In this document: one piece after another, positions 1 through 12,331 of the stretch | Numbering within the stretch: the stretch's first letter is position 1 | Layout of the letters: each line of letters starts with the position of its first letter | Source: Brachynemurus nebulosus | Taxonomy: Eukaryota; Arthropoda; Insecta; Neuroptera; Myrmeleontidae | Reading direction: 5' to 3' | NCBI GenBank assembly: GCA_035578155.1 | Contig: JAPWDM010000001.1 | Location: 4,530,172 to 4,594,171 of the forward strand | Length of the DNA: 64,000 nt | Program-made: the position numbers and the translations under genes | The notes under the pieces: generated by a model | Told to the model about the DNA's origin: nothing | The model's input: only the letters and a program-made list of their open reading frames with translations | Database searches by the model: none

Positions 1-1119
1 TACAGCCACATATCCAGCTGTACAAAAAATGGCCCTTTACACGCATGTATGCTAAAAATAACAACCCCTACTACACTTTTATTAATTCTTATAATTATTA
101 TAAGTATCAAGCCCTAAGCGTGTTTGTAGAAAACTGTGGATAGCAGTGTGCCAACGAGTGGTTGATACCGCTTAAGGCATTTAGTTAGTCGCTGTCGGTC
201 ACTCAATGCACAACGCATTATGTTGTATTGTTGGACCATTGTTAGCTTGGACCCCACCTTGCTCCGTCCGACAATACGTGTTTTGTAATTGTGTCTGTGA
301 CAACTAACACAGTTGCAAAGATCAAACCAATACCACTACATACAGTGTGTACCCACACAACATAGTGGTGGGAAATAGAGCGGATTTTTTGTCTACATTG
401 GTATCACTAGTGCAGAGATAGCAACTTGGCTTCTGATTATTCTGTGATAGGTATGCTGTACAGTGATATACATGATACATATTATGTTAGAATCTGTACA
501 AAAATTTTACCTAGCAACTGATTGTTTACGTTTGTTTTTAATAAATTTCAAATACTACATAATTTTAATGTATTGGTATTTGTAGATTTATACCAAATTT
601 TTGTCGTTTATTGTGAATTTCATGTTAGCCGTAGATAAAGTATAGTACGTAACTCGGTTGTAAGGCTTATTGTGAACCGTGAGCGTATCGAGAACCGCAC
701 TATATTGTGGAATGGACCTTATAGAGTGATAAAGAAATAGTCTGAATTTTTATCAGCTTTGATAATTTCAACCACTTGATTGAAACAACTGAATCTTACT
801 CGTTAGAAACCATACATAATAATTAATTGTAACTATGATTTCTTTAACAAAAATATTAGATCCTTTTACATAAGCAATAAGCTAAACAACTGTGTTTTGT
901 TATTTGCATATGTACAGCATCACCTTTAATATTTGAATATAAATCTACCGTACAATTGAATGAGTTGGCACTCAAGGGTGAAGTGGGACAACTGGAGTAA
1001 TGTTATTAATAAATTTGATTTAAAAATATTAGACGTTAAGTCGAACATGTGTTTCTCAACACTAGTGGAATAATTGTTCTTTTGATTGGCTATAATGACA
1101 AAACCTGAAGTTGGATGAA
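1..1119. other. Gene-free stretch, probable intron
   Basis: I see no coding exon, RNA gene or recognisable transposon end here. The first 400 bases are less A+T-rich than most of the window and show no internal repeat, so they may be single-copy intronic DNA. Nothing more specific can be said. Confidence 0.4.
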
Positions 1120-1345
1120 AGATATTAAGGCCCGATCCACACTGCCGCTCCGCTCCCGGTACAATATCGCTACGCTTCCCATTCGATAAAATATTCTTAC
1201 ACAAGAAACAATGAGTGTAATCACATCATCGCTCCGATACCGCTCCGATATCATTCGCGGTCCAGTCCTGCTCCAGTACCTACTGCTCAAATACCAATAT
1301 CACTTAGGTAATATTTTATCGGAGCGATATCAAACTTGTTATGAC
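1120..1345. repeat. Partial GC-rich MITE-like segment
   Basis: A GC-rich block starts GGCCCGATCCACACTGCCGC and carries the motif CGCTCCGATA twice in a row (1230-1239, 1241-1250) and once inverted (1317-1326). The composition contrasts with the flanks and resembles the terminal part of a foldback MITE. No matching second end or target duplication was found. Confidence 0.3.
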
Positions 1346-1351
1346 TTGTAC

Positions 1352-2308
1352 CCATAGTGTAAAGATTTGTGTCAATGATTTAACAAACAAAAGAACATAC
1401 ATTTTGTGTTCATTTTACACAATTACTTAGTTATAATTTTACCACAATTATGTGTAAAATTAACTGATTTAGAATGTAGAAGTTTACTCAGTAAATGTGT
1501 TGCTATATTATTTTTTTATGTTAATATTTTTTTTATTTATTTATTATATAAATGAAAGGAAATAGTAAAAAATAATGTTTCAGTACTTAAACTTTTTTAT
1601 TTAATATTTCTACAAAGTTATTTCTACAAAGTTGTGTGCTCTGATGAAAATAATGTTGAAGCAATACCCAAAAATTGTGAAGATCGTTGTCAAATTGAAC
1701 ATGGAAGGCAAAATGGAACGACTACTCTTCCTTCTTTACCTGATCTTCTTTGCCCTTTGAATGTGTTCTGGAACGTGACATATTCGATAATTTTTTAACT
1801 AATTGAAGTAAATTCTGCAAACAAAGAAAAAAATTCAATTTATAATATTTTTAATTAACTTACCAATATTTAATATCTGAATAATTAAAACCAATTTAAC
1901 CTTAGGAATACGCTTTTGATTTTGAAATGTTCCGTCTGCTTCTATACATAGATATTTTTCTGTTGAACGCACGTCGCACAGTGTTCAATGATTATGGCAA
2001 CGATGCTACCGATGGTATCAGTTATCACTACCCCCGTTCTTATAACTAAAGCAATAGATGCGAGCGAAACCAGTTTTTTGGTGTTGTAAATACACAAATA
2101 AGTGTATTTATGACATTCTTTCGAATTTTACACTAATATTATGTTATTTATGTGTTGTTCAAAACAGATTAACATTTAAATATTTGTTGATATTTTTATT
2201 TAACACAAACACTAAATGTTACATTAACATATGGTTGGGTTACTTATATAACACAAAAATTTTAACCCTAGTTTTTTTTTTTACTCAGAACACAATTTTT
2301 TCACTGTG
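1352..2308. mobile_element. CACAGTG-ended TA-target element, copy 1 (left end lost)
   Basis: The right end reads tttttcactgtg followed by TA (2309-2310), the inverse of the TA-CACAGTG terminus seen at both ends of the copy at 29595-30841. From about 1380 to 2308 the sequence is colinear with 43440-44420 with small differences. The left terminus is missing and homology starts near 1352. A CACAGTG terminus with a TA target is typical of Tc1/mariner-type nonautonomous elements. No transposase was seen. A 52-codon open stretch (1640-1798) is shared with copy 43344-44420. Confidence 0.7.
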
Positions 2309-2310
2309 TA

Positions 2311-3182
2311 GACTACAACAAATGGGATCTAAAGTTAGACTTCGTAGCAATTCATCCCATTTTGTGGTAGGCGGGCATTTTTAAAAAGTTATTTTGTAAA
2401 TTTTTCAGATGTCCGTATACCTAATTAATGGAATGTCAGTGAACTAACAAGTCAATAAGAATTTTAAAAATATAATAGTGTACCTAAATATGTTTTTTTT
2501 TTCTGAAGACAAGAATTATCGACTGAAAATTAGAATATTAAAAAACAATTCGTAGAAATCAACTGTTGTTAATGTACTCTTAAATTTAATAAATTAAAAA
2601 GAAGGAAAAATGTTTTTATCTATTTAAAAATTGACATAAAAAACTAGCTCGACAACTATAAATCTAATGTTGTATTATATCGTATAATGAACACACAAAC
2701 ACAAAATTAATCATATAATGAAAAAAAAAACAGCTCTGGTAGAATTTTTAAATTTAAGCTTTTAGTAGTTAATCAAATATAAAATGTGTTATAGAGGATG
2801 ATCTATTTCAGTATGGACGCTTAAAAATTCAAAATTTAAAATTTAAAATAGCATAACCGTATTTCATAGTTCCCTATAAGTAAAAGCCGGTAGTTTTAAA
2901 TCCTGACTACCGTGGATTGTAGTTTATGTTTTACACAGGCGTATTATACGTTGTCCCAAACGACAAAAATTATTATAAAGCAGTCTAACAGTAAACAAAA
3001 TTGGCAACATTGGTAAGCTACAGAACTTTTGCATATGTAAATGTAAAAAATATAAAATAGGAACAACCAAAAATAGGAATGGTTAAATTATCAATTAGTA
3101 CTCAAGAATACGTGAATCATCATCGAAAAGTAAAAATTTATATTTTCATGTTGAAATGAATATTAAGATTAAAAAAAAAATA
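2311..3182. other. Gene-free A+T-rich stretch
   Basis: Homopolymer-rich, very A+T-rich DNA with no recognised gene. A CAGGCGTA sequence at 2936 resembles a hAT terminus but has no verified partner. Confidence 0.35.
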
Positions 3183-3426
3183 TTACGTAAAAGCCCCCAT
3201 TATGGAACAGTATCTAATACTGGAACAGTTTTAACATTTACATATTTATTTCTTTAAGTAAGTAAAGAAACATTAAATGCGAGGTGAATGTAAATTGAAA
3301 AACAATTATTCTATTAATAATAATTTTTGTTATCAGACGTTTCTTTCAGAAATAACTTCATTAATATGTAAATGTCAAAACTGTTCCAGTATTAGATATC
3401 GTTTCATAATGGGAGTTTTTACGTTA
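3183..3426. mobile_element. Hairpin MITE, about 60-bp terminal inverted repeats
   Basis: The left arm from TTACGTAAAAGCCCCCATTA (3183) is mirrored by the right arm ending near 3426. Both include ATCTAATACTGGAACAGTTTT and continue into ACATTTACATATT, so the arms are about 60 bp with few mismatches around a 110-bp centre. There is no coding capacity. Superfamily is unassigned. Confidence 0.7.
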
Positions 3427-5394
3427 TAAGAAATATCTGTAATCAATAATAAATCAATATAGGTAATCTACCTTACTTTGTCGGAAAAATTCTAAAACCT
3501 GTATCCCCTAATTTTTGGTGCTCCTTCTATTTATGATGGTGAAAATTTGATACATTGAACCACTCAGGCTGTACAAGAGCTGTCCTTTTGAGCTCGCCTC
3601 CAGTTTAATCTATACAGGTGGATTGATATTTCAAAGAGTAGTCTAAAGTTTTCGAGATATCTTAATAAATTCGATTTGAACTCCCAAAAGTGGAAGATGG
3701 CCGATAAAAAAAATACGGGAGCCTTATTTTTGCCTATTCTACACACCAGCAAGGTTTCATCAAAATTAAAAATTTCACTCTGGGTGGATCTACTTTTTAG
3801 GTAAATGATTCATATTTAGGACAGTATTGAACGAAAAGGATTCAGAATTGATCAAATTTTTAACTGAAGTCGAACCTTATTTTCGAAATTGTTGCTAGTT
3901 TCGCTTTAAAATTTTTTTTAATAAAAATTTGAATTTATTGCCAGACGAATCTGCCAAACGTGGATACTTTTTGAACTATTTCAGGTGTACATTTTGATCT
4001 GACATACATAAAGAGCAAAGATCTATAGCAAAATAAACAGTTAATCCTGTACGAATATTTGGCGTGCCAGTTAGATGGCCTTTTGTTTGAAAAAACTACG
4101 TTCTATTACTTCTCACTAAAAAAAAAATATTGTAAAATTTTTCTGCGTGTTGACAAATTTATTGTTTAGTTCATAATTTTTTTCGTTATGAAATATTATT
4201 TCGCGGAGTGATATAACAGCTTGGGCGTATAAAATTTATTTAAAAGTATTCTCATATGTTGTTAAAATATTTATAAATGTTATAAAGATTATTTCAAATA
4301 TAGGTCAGTAGTGCTCCGTCAGAAAAAAATAACATTCATTCTTTTGTAAATGTTTGTGTTTACTTTTATATGAAAAAAAAAAAGCAGCACTGATAGTGAT
4401 GAAGAAATATAGAATATAAATTTTATTAAAATATGTGTATATTGAAATTAGTGTTTATTCTTTTGATAAATATTAATCGTATGTAAATTTATAACTAAAG
4501 CGAGGAATTGTAGTGTAGTATAAATCATTATGTCAAAAAATTTAATCCTTTTCCAGGAGCGCAAAAACAAGTATTGGGGGTCAAAAAATGACAATAAATT
4601 ATAATTTTAAAATCTATAGTCGTTTAAAAATTTGAATTGTTATTATGTTTATGCAAACGAAAATGTTACTTTCATTGAAATATAGCACACCTCATTCACA
4701 TATTAATGTTCAACAAACAAACAACTTCTGTGTCTAGAATTTTTTTACTGCATTAAATTAATAATTTGTTGATTACTCACTGTATAAAAAAAAAATGCAA
4801 CTCTTAAATAATCGTATATTTTGAAAGATACTATTGATGTATGTGTAGGTATATAACTGCATATGTATATGTAATAGCGAGTGGTTAAGACGTTCATATT
4901 TAATATTCTCATGTTTCCTTTTTTTTCAAATTTCTTTAACAAAATTATTTTTTGAAAGTAATAAATACTCATGGGTAGATATTTTTAAAGTATTTTGACC
5001 TTTTCAGAAATATAGGGCCATAAAATTTATTTGGTTCATACTTCATACAAATAAATGGGTTTTTTTGTTGAACTTTGGAGCGCTAATAATACAAATATAT
5101 AGACCGCAATGTCCGTAATACACTCTTGGGTAAAATTATTACGTACCTCAAACGTTTCTTGATTTCGCTAAATACGTCATTCATTAAGTAAGCAACATTA
5201 AAAAAATTTCTATGAAAATATTTAAAAAAAAAAAGAAGAAATATATGTGGAAAGAAAAATATGTGATAAAATATTTAGAAATATACTTAAGTATAAATTT
5301 GACAAAAACGGAAAAACAGTTAATAGTAAGAAGTAATACATACAGATAATGTTACAGATATCTAATGTATAAGGTTACAGTTATATGAGTTATA
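3427..5394. other. Gene-free A+T-rich stretch
   Basis: No exon, repeat end or RNA gene could be supported. A somewhat less A+T-rich block at 3540-3790 has no stop-free reading frame of recognisable character and could be old repeat DNA. Confidence 0.35.
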
Positions 5395-5398
5395 TTAA

Positions 5399-5687
5399 CC
5401 CTAGAATCATACGTTGGTCTACGAGTCAAGTTAATCATACATCGGCGTCGTTTCGACGAATGGACTTTTTACGGGGAGTTTTAGACTTTGTCCTTGACTT
5501 TGAGTTATATTTCAGTATAAAAAAAAAACGACAATAGCTATAAACAAAATTTATACGTCTTATGTATTATAATAACAAATAAATTAGATAACAGAAGTTT
5601 CACAGCAAGCAGGTACCGACAAGTTGTAGTATTGGAGCAGGTTGAGAAGTTCGTTCGTCGTTTTGACGAGTATGTATGATTCTAGGG
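5399..5687. mobile_element. piggyBac-type MITE, 289 bp, TTAA duplications
   Basis: The element begins CCCTAGAATCATACG and ends with its near inverse CGTATGATTCTAGGG-like sequence. It is flanked by TTAA at 5395-5398 and 5688-5691. CCCTAGAA next to TTAA is the hallmark of piggyBac-superfamily ends. Subterminal copies of AATCATACATCG and GTCGTTTCGACGAA are present. Both halves match the two ends of the 881-bp element at 25186-26066 in the opposite orientation, so this is an internally deleted derivative of the same family. No coding sequence remains. Confidence 0.9.
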
Positions 5688-5691
5688 TTAA

Positions 5692-6240
5692 TCTAATATA
5701 CAGATAATTATGTAATGTAGTGTTCTTTAACAGGGTTAGAAAATGAAACTGTATATGTATCTATTAATTTTACCCAACGGTGTGTGTCCTTTTAGAGATA
5801 TTTTTCCTACAATGTTAATTTTCAAAACAGCTTACCTACTGTTTATTTTAAATAAATAACTTATATATTCATCTCTAATTCAACTGATGGTGACCACATG
5901 TTCTTTATTTTATTTCAGTTTCTCACTTCTAACACTTCTAGCCTATAAATTCCCTTTGAGTTAGTTCATTTATTGACGGACTTCCTTGATGTTAAAATCA
6001 TTGTTAACGATAAGTTATTTTTTATCTGGTGAAACATAATTTTAATATTTTTTTTTATTATTTCTGCATGAATTTGTACATGATATTGTGTATGTATGTT
6101 AAAATTGTTAAAGTAAATTAAGTATTGTGCATGGTTTTGCTAACTATTGTAAGTAGAAATTAATTAGTTCAAATAATAATCTTACAGTAGTAATAATAGT
6201 AATTGTATCTGCATGTCATTAACAGCAATTAAGTAAAAGC
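5692..6240. other. 5' flank of the hAT transposase ORF
   Basis: Non-coding sequence lies between the piggyBac derivative and the transposase start codon. CAGGGTTAGAAAATG at 5731 has a hAT-like CAGGG start, but I could not find its inverse beyond the transposase, so the left terminus of the hAT element is not assigned. Confidence 0.35.
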
Positions 6241-7677
6241 ATGGCTTCTCAAAAAATTATTTTGGAATGGCTCAAACCTTACAGTGCTTCCTTAAAGTTA
6301 CTTTATAATAATGACATATTTTGTACAGCTTGTAATAGAGTAATTATTTGCACTAAAAAACATCACGTTCTTCAGCATATTAACTCAAAAATTCATCAGG
6401 ATCAATTAAGACTTTTATCTGTTATTTTTCCTGGACAGTCTACCTCTACAAGTACAACAAAGGATTTTAATTTTGATTTATGTTGTGCTCTTGTAGCCGC
6501 AAATATCCCTTTTTATAAATTAACTAATTCAACATTTAGGCAGTTTTTAGAAAAATATTGTAAAAGGAAAATTCCCGACGCGTCAACTTTAAGGAAAGGG
6601 TACATAACGCCAGTTTTTGAAAGAACAATTACTGAAATAAAGAATAACATTGGAGATAATTTTATTTGGATTAGTGTAGATGAAACTACAGATTATTTGG
6701 ATAGAAATATTGCAAATTTGATAATTGGCGTATTGCACCCTCTTAAGGAAACAAAACCTTTTTTAATATCTAGTAGAATTTTAAATAGAACTAATTCTTT
6801 AACAATTAGTGAATTTGTAATGGAAGGGTTAAAACTTATTTATAAACCAAATGTTATTCCAAAACATAAGATTCTATTATTTGTAACTGATGCTGCCCCA
6901 TATATGCTGAAAGCTGGGAGGTATTTCAAAGAAATATTTCCGTCTATGCTTCATATAACTTGTTTTGCCCATGCATTACATCGAATATGCGAATTTATAA
7001 GAGATGAATTTAAATTAGTTGATAAATTCATTAGCGAAGTTAAAAAAATGTTTCTAAATTCATCCTATAGAAAAAATTATTATAAGGAAAAATGTCCTGG
7101 ATTACCACTTCCACCACAACCAGTGTTAACTCGCTGGGGTACTTGGCTTAATGCCGCAATTTTTTATGCGAATAATTTTGCAGCGGTTAAAGAAGTAATT
7201 CTTGAATTAAAGGACGACGCTAAAAGTGTGGAAGACTGCAAAAATTTATTAAGAAATTATAGTTTAGAAAACGATTTAGTCTTTATTAGAAATAATTTTC
7301 AATATTTGGCAGAATCAATAAAGTGTTTAGAAAAACAATCAATTCCTTTAACAGATTCCGTAATGATTTTTACTAGCGCGATAAATTTAAATATTTCTAA
7401 TAATGATTTATCGAATCGTTTACTAAACTATATTCAGACATTAATAAATCGTAATCCAGATTATAATAAAATTTTAACAATGGTTAGTTACTTAAATGGT
7501 TCCTTACCAGTTGATGTCACCAACCCCGCACCACTTTTTCGGTTTGCACCAGTTACGAGTTGTGATGTTGAAAGATCATTTTCTCATTTACGAGATGTTT
7601 TAAACCATAGAAGGCATTTTACTGGTCCAAATTTGGAAAAATATTTGGTAATAAGTTGTTATCATAGTTCTGATTAA
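6241..7677 (+). CDS. hAT-superfamily transposase, intact 478-aa ORF
   Basis: The ORF would encode a cut-and-paste DNA transposase or a host protein derived from one. A short N-terminal zinc-binding motif is visible (C28, C31, H46, H52), as in small BED/CGGBP1-like fingers. A DUF659/RNase H-like core follows, with candidate catalytic acidic residues D147 (SVDETTD) and D217 (FVTDAAPYM), and a conserved CFAHALHR at 241-248. The block LTRWGTW at 296-302 precedes a helical insertion region. The C-terminus has the hAT dimerisation signature with APVTSCDVERSFSHLR at 436-451, where E444 would complete a DDE triad. It is shorter than the 600-700 aa of many hAT transposases because the finger and insertion domain are small. 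The chosen start is the first in-frame methionine. No introns are needed and no frameshift or stop is present, which suggests recent insertion or retained function. Terminal inverted repeats were not confidently found. Confidence 0.9.
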   Translation: MASQKIILEWLKPYSASLKLLYNNDIFCTACNRVIICTKKHHVLQHINSKIHQDQLRLLSVIFPGQSTSTSTTKDFNFDLCCALVAANIPFYKLTNSTFRQFLEKYCKRKIPDASTLRKGYITPVFERTITEIKNNIGDNFIWISVDETTDYLDRNIANLIIGVLHPLKETKPFLISSRILNRTNSLTISEFVMEGLKLIYKPNVIPKHKILLFVTDAAPYMLKAGRYFKEIFPSMLHITCFAHALHRICEFIRDEFKLVDKFISEVKKMFLNSSYRKNYYKEKCPGLPLPPQPVLTRWGTWLNAAIFYANNFAAVKEVILELKDDAKSVEDCKNLLRNYSLENDLVFIRNNFQYLAESIKCLEKQSIPLTDSVMIFTSAINLNISNNDLSNRLLNYIQTLINRNPDYNKILTMVSYLNGSLPVDVTNPAPLFRFAPVTSCDVERSFSHLRDVLNHRRHFTGPNLEKYLVISCYHSSD

Positions 7678-10600
7678 CTGTTTTTCCAAAATAATACTAG
7701 CATGAATAGTAATTAAACAATTAGATTATGTACTAATACCGTATCTGAAAAGTAATAATAGTTCTGGCCCATGTTAATATATTACTTTATTTAAAATATT
7801 TTTGTGTATTTGCCCTACTAATGTTTGTTTCCATTGCAGGTAGTCTTTGAAAAACATCTTAAAAATTTTCAAAATGAATTCATTGTTAATGTATTGTAAT
7901 AAATAATAATATTTTGTATATAACTAATGTCTTTATTCAATGTAATGTAATATACGTGTATGTGAATTCAATTGTAATTAGTTTTGAAAACGGGGTGTTT
8001 TTGCGTTTTCAGGAGGCAATTATTGAATTTGTGTCCTAAAAACTTTTCACCTCGAATTTTTTTTTTTTTTTTACTTCAATTAAAATTTATATCAAATTAA
8101 AAAATGTGTATTATTTTTATTTTTAATTTTTGTTTTACAAATCCAAATTATGTGTATATAGATTAATTAGCCATTGTATAATTTTTATTTGTTTAATATT
8201 GATGTGGTGGCATATCTGTGGGTGGCATAATATTACGCCTGTTACCATATGTACACCAGTAGAAGGCACTTACAATATTAGCGTACTTACATACTTTACA
8301 TACTGATTGTGCATATATACGTATCTACTTGTTCTGTGTGTGTGTGTGCTATGTAGCTATTGTACGTACATATGTATTTTGTTCTCATATATTATCTCAG
8401 TTTTGTTGATGCTGTTATCAACATACATTAGGTATTAACAAGTTTTCATTTAAGTATTTATTAATTTATTATTTTATTATTTAAAATGTTAAATGTTTTT
8501 TTCTTTCTATGGAAATATATAATATTAAACTTCTTCATGTTTAGTTTATTGACGTCTGTTGTCTATTTATAAAATGCCCCTCTAAAAATTTTGCTGAACA
8601 CGCTCCTTTAGATAATTGTTTACAATTTTTGCGATGAAGAAAAAGTAATTTTTTTTATAGGTGTATTTACATAATACAAATGTAGTTGGACAATACAAGT
8701 TTTGTTCGTTCGTGGCGCAAGTGATGTTACAAACTTGATTTGGCAGATTGTACTAATTATCAATTTGTATAAACAAAATATACCTGAATGTCATCGTTTC
8801 CATACCTACCACAATAACTATAGAGCGCATTTAGAAAAACTTGGTGAATGTATTTATGAAAAATAGATAGATTATGTGCCGCTTCTTACGAATGGTGATA
8901 CGTTTTTTCCATCAATTTTGACAGGATAATTTATGACCTGCACTATGAATCCTCGCATTATTTATAACTAATAGACGTTAACAAGTAATTAATTAAAAAT
9001 TTTATTTATTTCTACTTTTTTAATTAGCCATGTGTGAAATTAAAATAAAAATATATTTTAATAATTTATCTGTTGCCACCAATAATGTGTTTGTTGTTTT
9101 CGTGTATACAAAAGACACGATTTTTTTTTTTTTTGATTTTTATTGTATCGTGAGAAACGATCTATTCTGATTGATTTCTTGATCACACAATAAGCAACGA
9201 TTTTATAGTTGGTAAAATACGGCACTTGTACAGATCCAAATGTATTTTTTGGTCCGCAGTAGTATTTGTAGTTTTGTTTAAATTGTTTCGTTTAAAATTT
9301 ACTAAAGCCAGAAACTTGTTTTAGTAAAAGATTTGAAATAAAATTATAAGTTTATAACAGAGGAAAACAGAATATATTTGAAACAAGATTCTTTGGAGCC
9401 TTAAGTATGTAGTACCTACTTCTTACACTCTTTTTACTCAATAATCTGTTACTTGAATAAAAACTGTGAAGTATTGCGCACAAATTTAGTATTCAATAAG
9501 GACTTGCATTTGGAGTCACTTCGTTGACTTTTTTTTCTGTTCCAGTCAAATTTGAATTCATTTTTGTCTTGCATTACATTTTTTTGCGAATTGAAATTTG
9601 CAAGAAAATCAGAAAACATCAAATTCTTTAATTTTCCTATATTGAATCAATTCCAATTGATTGAATACATTTTGGAAGCAATGACTTTTAAGTATTAACA
9701 TACACTACGTATGGATACAAAAGTAATCATGCTCTGTGTTTATAAAAAAAAAATGTATGTATTTTCAAAAAAAAAAAAAAAAAATAGACGCTTTAAAGTT
9801 TTTTAACTTACATAGAATCATTAACCTGGACCATAATTATTATTTATGTTATTTATTTGTTCTTATTTATACATATAATTTTCAATAGATTATATTGAAA
9901 AAAAAAAAAAACCTTTAAAAAGTTGGGTTGAGTTAATTAAAATAAACCTAGTTTGTTTAAATACAGATATATCTTATTCAAGAAACATTTTAAACAGTGC
10001 ATTATTAGCTATTTCATGTGTTTGACATAACAGAAAATCTGTCCACAAGCAAATTTGGAAAAAAATACCAGCTATTATTGGAAAAAAAATGCAATGGTTT
10101 ACGAGTAAATTTGACTTAAAGCGTTTTGAAATAAAATTGTCACTGACTTAGCGCTTTTTTGGAAAACATTCCAATTTTCATCATTCATTTTACAGTAGAC
10201 TAAGCTCATTTTGAAGGGTGGTACTACGAAAATCGTGTAGAGCTGGACTTGAACATTCTGCATCAACTAAAATCTCACATTAGACAAAAAATGACTTAGC
10301 GCCTTTTGGAATCCACCTCTTCAATTGATAAGTGCCCGAGACATTACACCCGAGGTTATCTTCTGATCTTTATGAAATTTTGTGGAAATACTTCTATTAT
10401 AATATGCTCAAAAAAAAGTTGTAGTAATTAAAAAAAAAAAATGTTTTTGAAAAAAAAAATATTGTGCATCTGACTCGTTAAATTTGTTTATTTTAAATAG
10501 TCTTCGATTTTAGCGAATTCTTGAATTTTTCTTATTACAGCCGCTATCATGGTGAGACTCAAACCAAATTTGTTTTGGAGCCGAAAATAATATTCGCTAA

Positions 10601-11667
10601 AATTTATGTAAACGTATACATATATGAGTTTGCTCGATAACTCTCGAACGAACAATCCGATTTTTACGGAATTTAATGAAAATGGATGTCCTGCACACTT
10701 AGATGAGTTTTTTAGATGTCCAATGTCTAGAATCTCAAAAGAAAATACGCAAAAATGGTTTTCTGGGTTTACGAAAATGTTGGCTTCAAAATGAGGTAAT
10801 ATTTGTAACCAGAAATTCACTGTGTGATACAGGATCCTGATCTAAAGGATGTGTATTTACAAACACAATCATCTCAAGGAATTGGCAGGAATTCAGTCTC
10901 AAAGTCAATCAGTAGCGATTATTCCATAATTACTTCATCATTTCAATTATAATAATTCCTATAAAAAATATATTACTCAATAAATTTTCTCACGACACAA
11001 ATAATAAAAAGAAAAAAAAGCAATTTCTTTCATTTTTTTATTTTTTATTTTCTTTTTTATTAAAATAAATTATCTGAACGTTGCTTATAAAATAAATAAC
11101 ATTTTAATAATTTGCATGCGCTCATTAAAAGTTACAAATATTTTCATGTATACTTATAATATTCTATACATTGTCTGTGAATGTAGTAAGTACATAATAA
11201 TCGCATATATCAAACTAAACGACAAAAAAGTTAATTGCAAATACAAATAATTGTTTGTTGCTGTTGTATATCATATGAAGACGAACTAATAGCAAGCACT
11301 TAAGCGCCATTTCTGATGGATGATCGCAATTGATTTAAATAAGCACATGCAAACTATGTAAGTAGTGTACTAACTGTGTGTACAATGTTGTAAATTATTG
11401 TAGTTCTTTTATTATATCTCTATTTAATAATTAATATTACGTTATTATTATATTTTAAAATATATTACACTGATACAGTAAACAAATCATTCGAGTTTAT
11501 ATTTTATTATCCGACACTTTTTCGTGCTATATATCGTTGAATATTTGTCAAATATTACATTGTGTTTTTCGTCATGTTTGAATACTTTCGTAATTCGTGC
11601 GTGATTTCTTATAACATTTGGTGTAGGAAAATTTTGTGGAGTGTAGGTGCACTAACTTGATCGTAAA
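7678..11667. other. Gene-free 4-kb stretch downstream of the hAT ORF
   Basis: A+T-rich DNA with long A or T runs (for example 9767-9784 and 9121-9135) and a small TG run near 8336. ATTACGCCTG at 8232-8241 looks like the inverse of a hAT end (CAGGCGTAAT) and might be the right end of the neighbouring hAT element, but no matching left end with a shared duplication was found. The phrase GACTTAGCGC recurs at about 10146 and 10289. No exon was recognised. Confidence 0.35.
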
Positions 11668-11831
11668 GCAGTCTCCACATTCTTGCCGAGGTTGGACGAA
11701 ACGAGAATAGGGTCATTTCGTTGTGTCTTGCTGCGGTTGGTGTTTTAATGCTATTCATATGCTTCGGCCAACCTCAGCGAGGAACTTCGACGAGGAACCT
11801 CGTCCTACTTCGGCGAGAATGTGGAGACTGC
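11668..11831. mobile_element. Short MITE, 164 bp, GC-rich ends
   Basis: The left end GCAGTCTCCACATTC is repeated inverted at the right end (11817-11831). Homology continues inward as TTGCCGAGGTTGGAC against TCGCCGAAGTAGGAC. The right flank is TTAA and the left flank GTAA, so a TTAA target is possible. The composition resembles the central part of the foldback at 35632-36335, which also carries CTCTACACTCTCG-like sequence. Confidence 0.7.
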
Positions 11832-11935
11832 TTAAGAAGCTGCAGTAGCTTTCGAGACAAGTTGCATCTTGTAAGGGTTGTAGTGGATATTTTTAAAAAT
11901 TATTAGTTAGACTCTTAAAAATATGTGGGTATAAT

Positions 11936-12126
11936 CAGAGCCGGCGAAAAAACTGACGAGCCCCTGGGCACCAAAAAATTTTTAAAATGTTTTTTTTTCC
12001 ATTTTTTTTCCAAAAATATAATTGGCGAGCAAAAATAGCAAAAAAACGTCTTTTTACTTTGCTTGGGCTCCTAACCGAGGCTTCGGGCCTCCGGCCAATT
12101 GCCCCAGCCCCTTCTCACCGACCCTG
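11936..12126. mobile_element. hAT MITE with perfect 8-bp duplication
   Basis: The ends are CAGAGCCGGCGA and the inverse of CAGGGTCGGTGAGAAG. The element is flanked by identical GGTATAAT at 11928-11935 and 12127-12134. An 8-bp duplication with CAG termini is diagnostic of hAT elements. The interior includes AATTGGCGAGCAAAAA and CGTCTTTTTACTTTG, which recur in the copies at 61829-62027 and 63641-63808. Non-coding. Confidence 0.92.
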
Positions 12127-12331
12127 GGTATAATTTTATGTCAAAGGTTGTAAATATTTTTATGTCTTGAGCAAAAATTGTTGTGGGGTTTTCTTTTCCA
12201 GAAGCTACTATCCGAAGCCCAGAAATCGAGATTATTGAAAAAGAAAACAAACAGAAAAATTTGACAAATTTAACGCTAAGCTTTATAACAAAAACGGATA
12301 TTGTTGAAAATTGTACAACTGTCTGTGAGTC

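Noticed and set aside
2936..8241. CAGGCGTATTA at 2936 and ATTACGCCTG at 8232-8241 as ends of one large hAT element around the transposase
   Set aside because: Only about eight terminal bases agree and the flanking octamers (GTTTTACA, TTACCATA) do not match, so the pairing could be chance.
10488..10820. 110-codon minus-strand open frame
   Set aside because: No domain, no splice context and codon content as expected from A+T-rich DNA; treated as chance.
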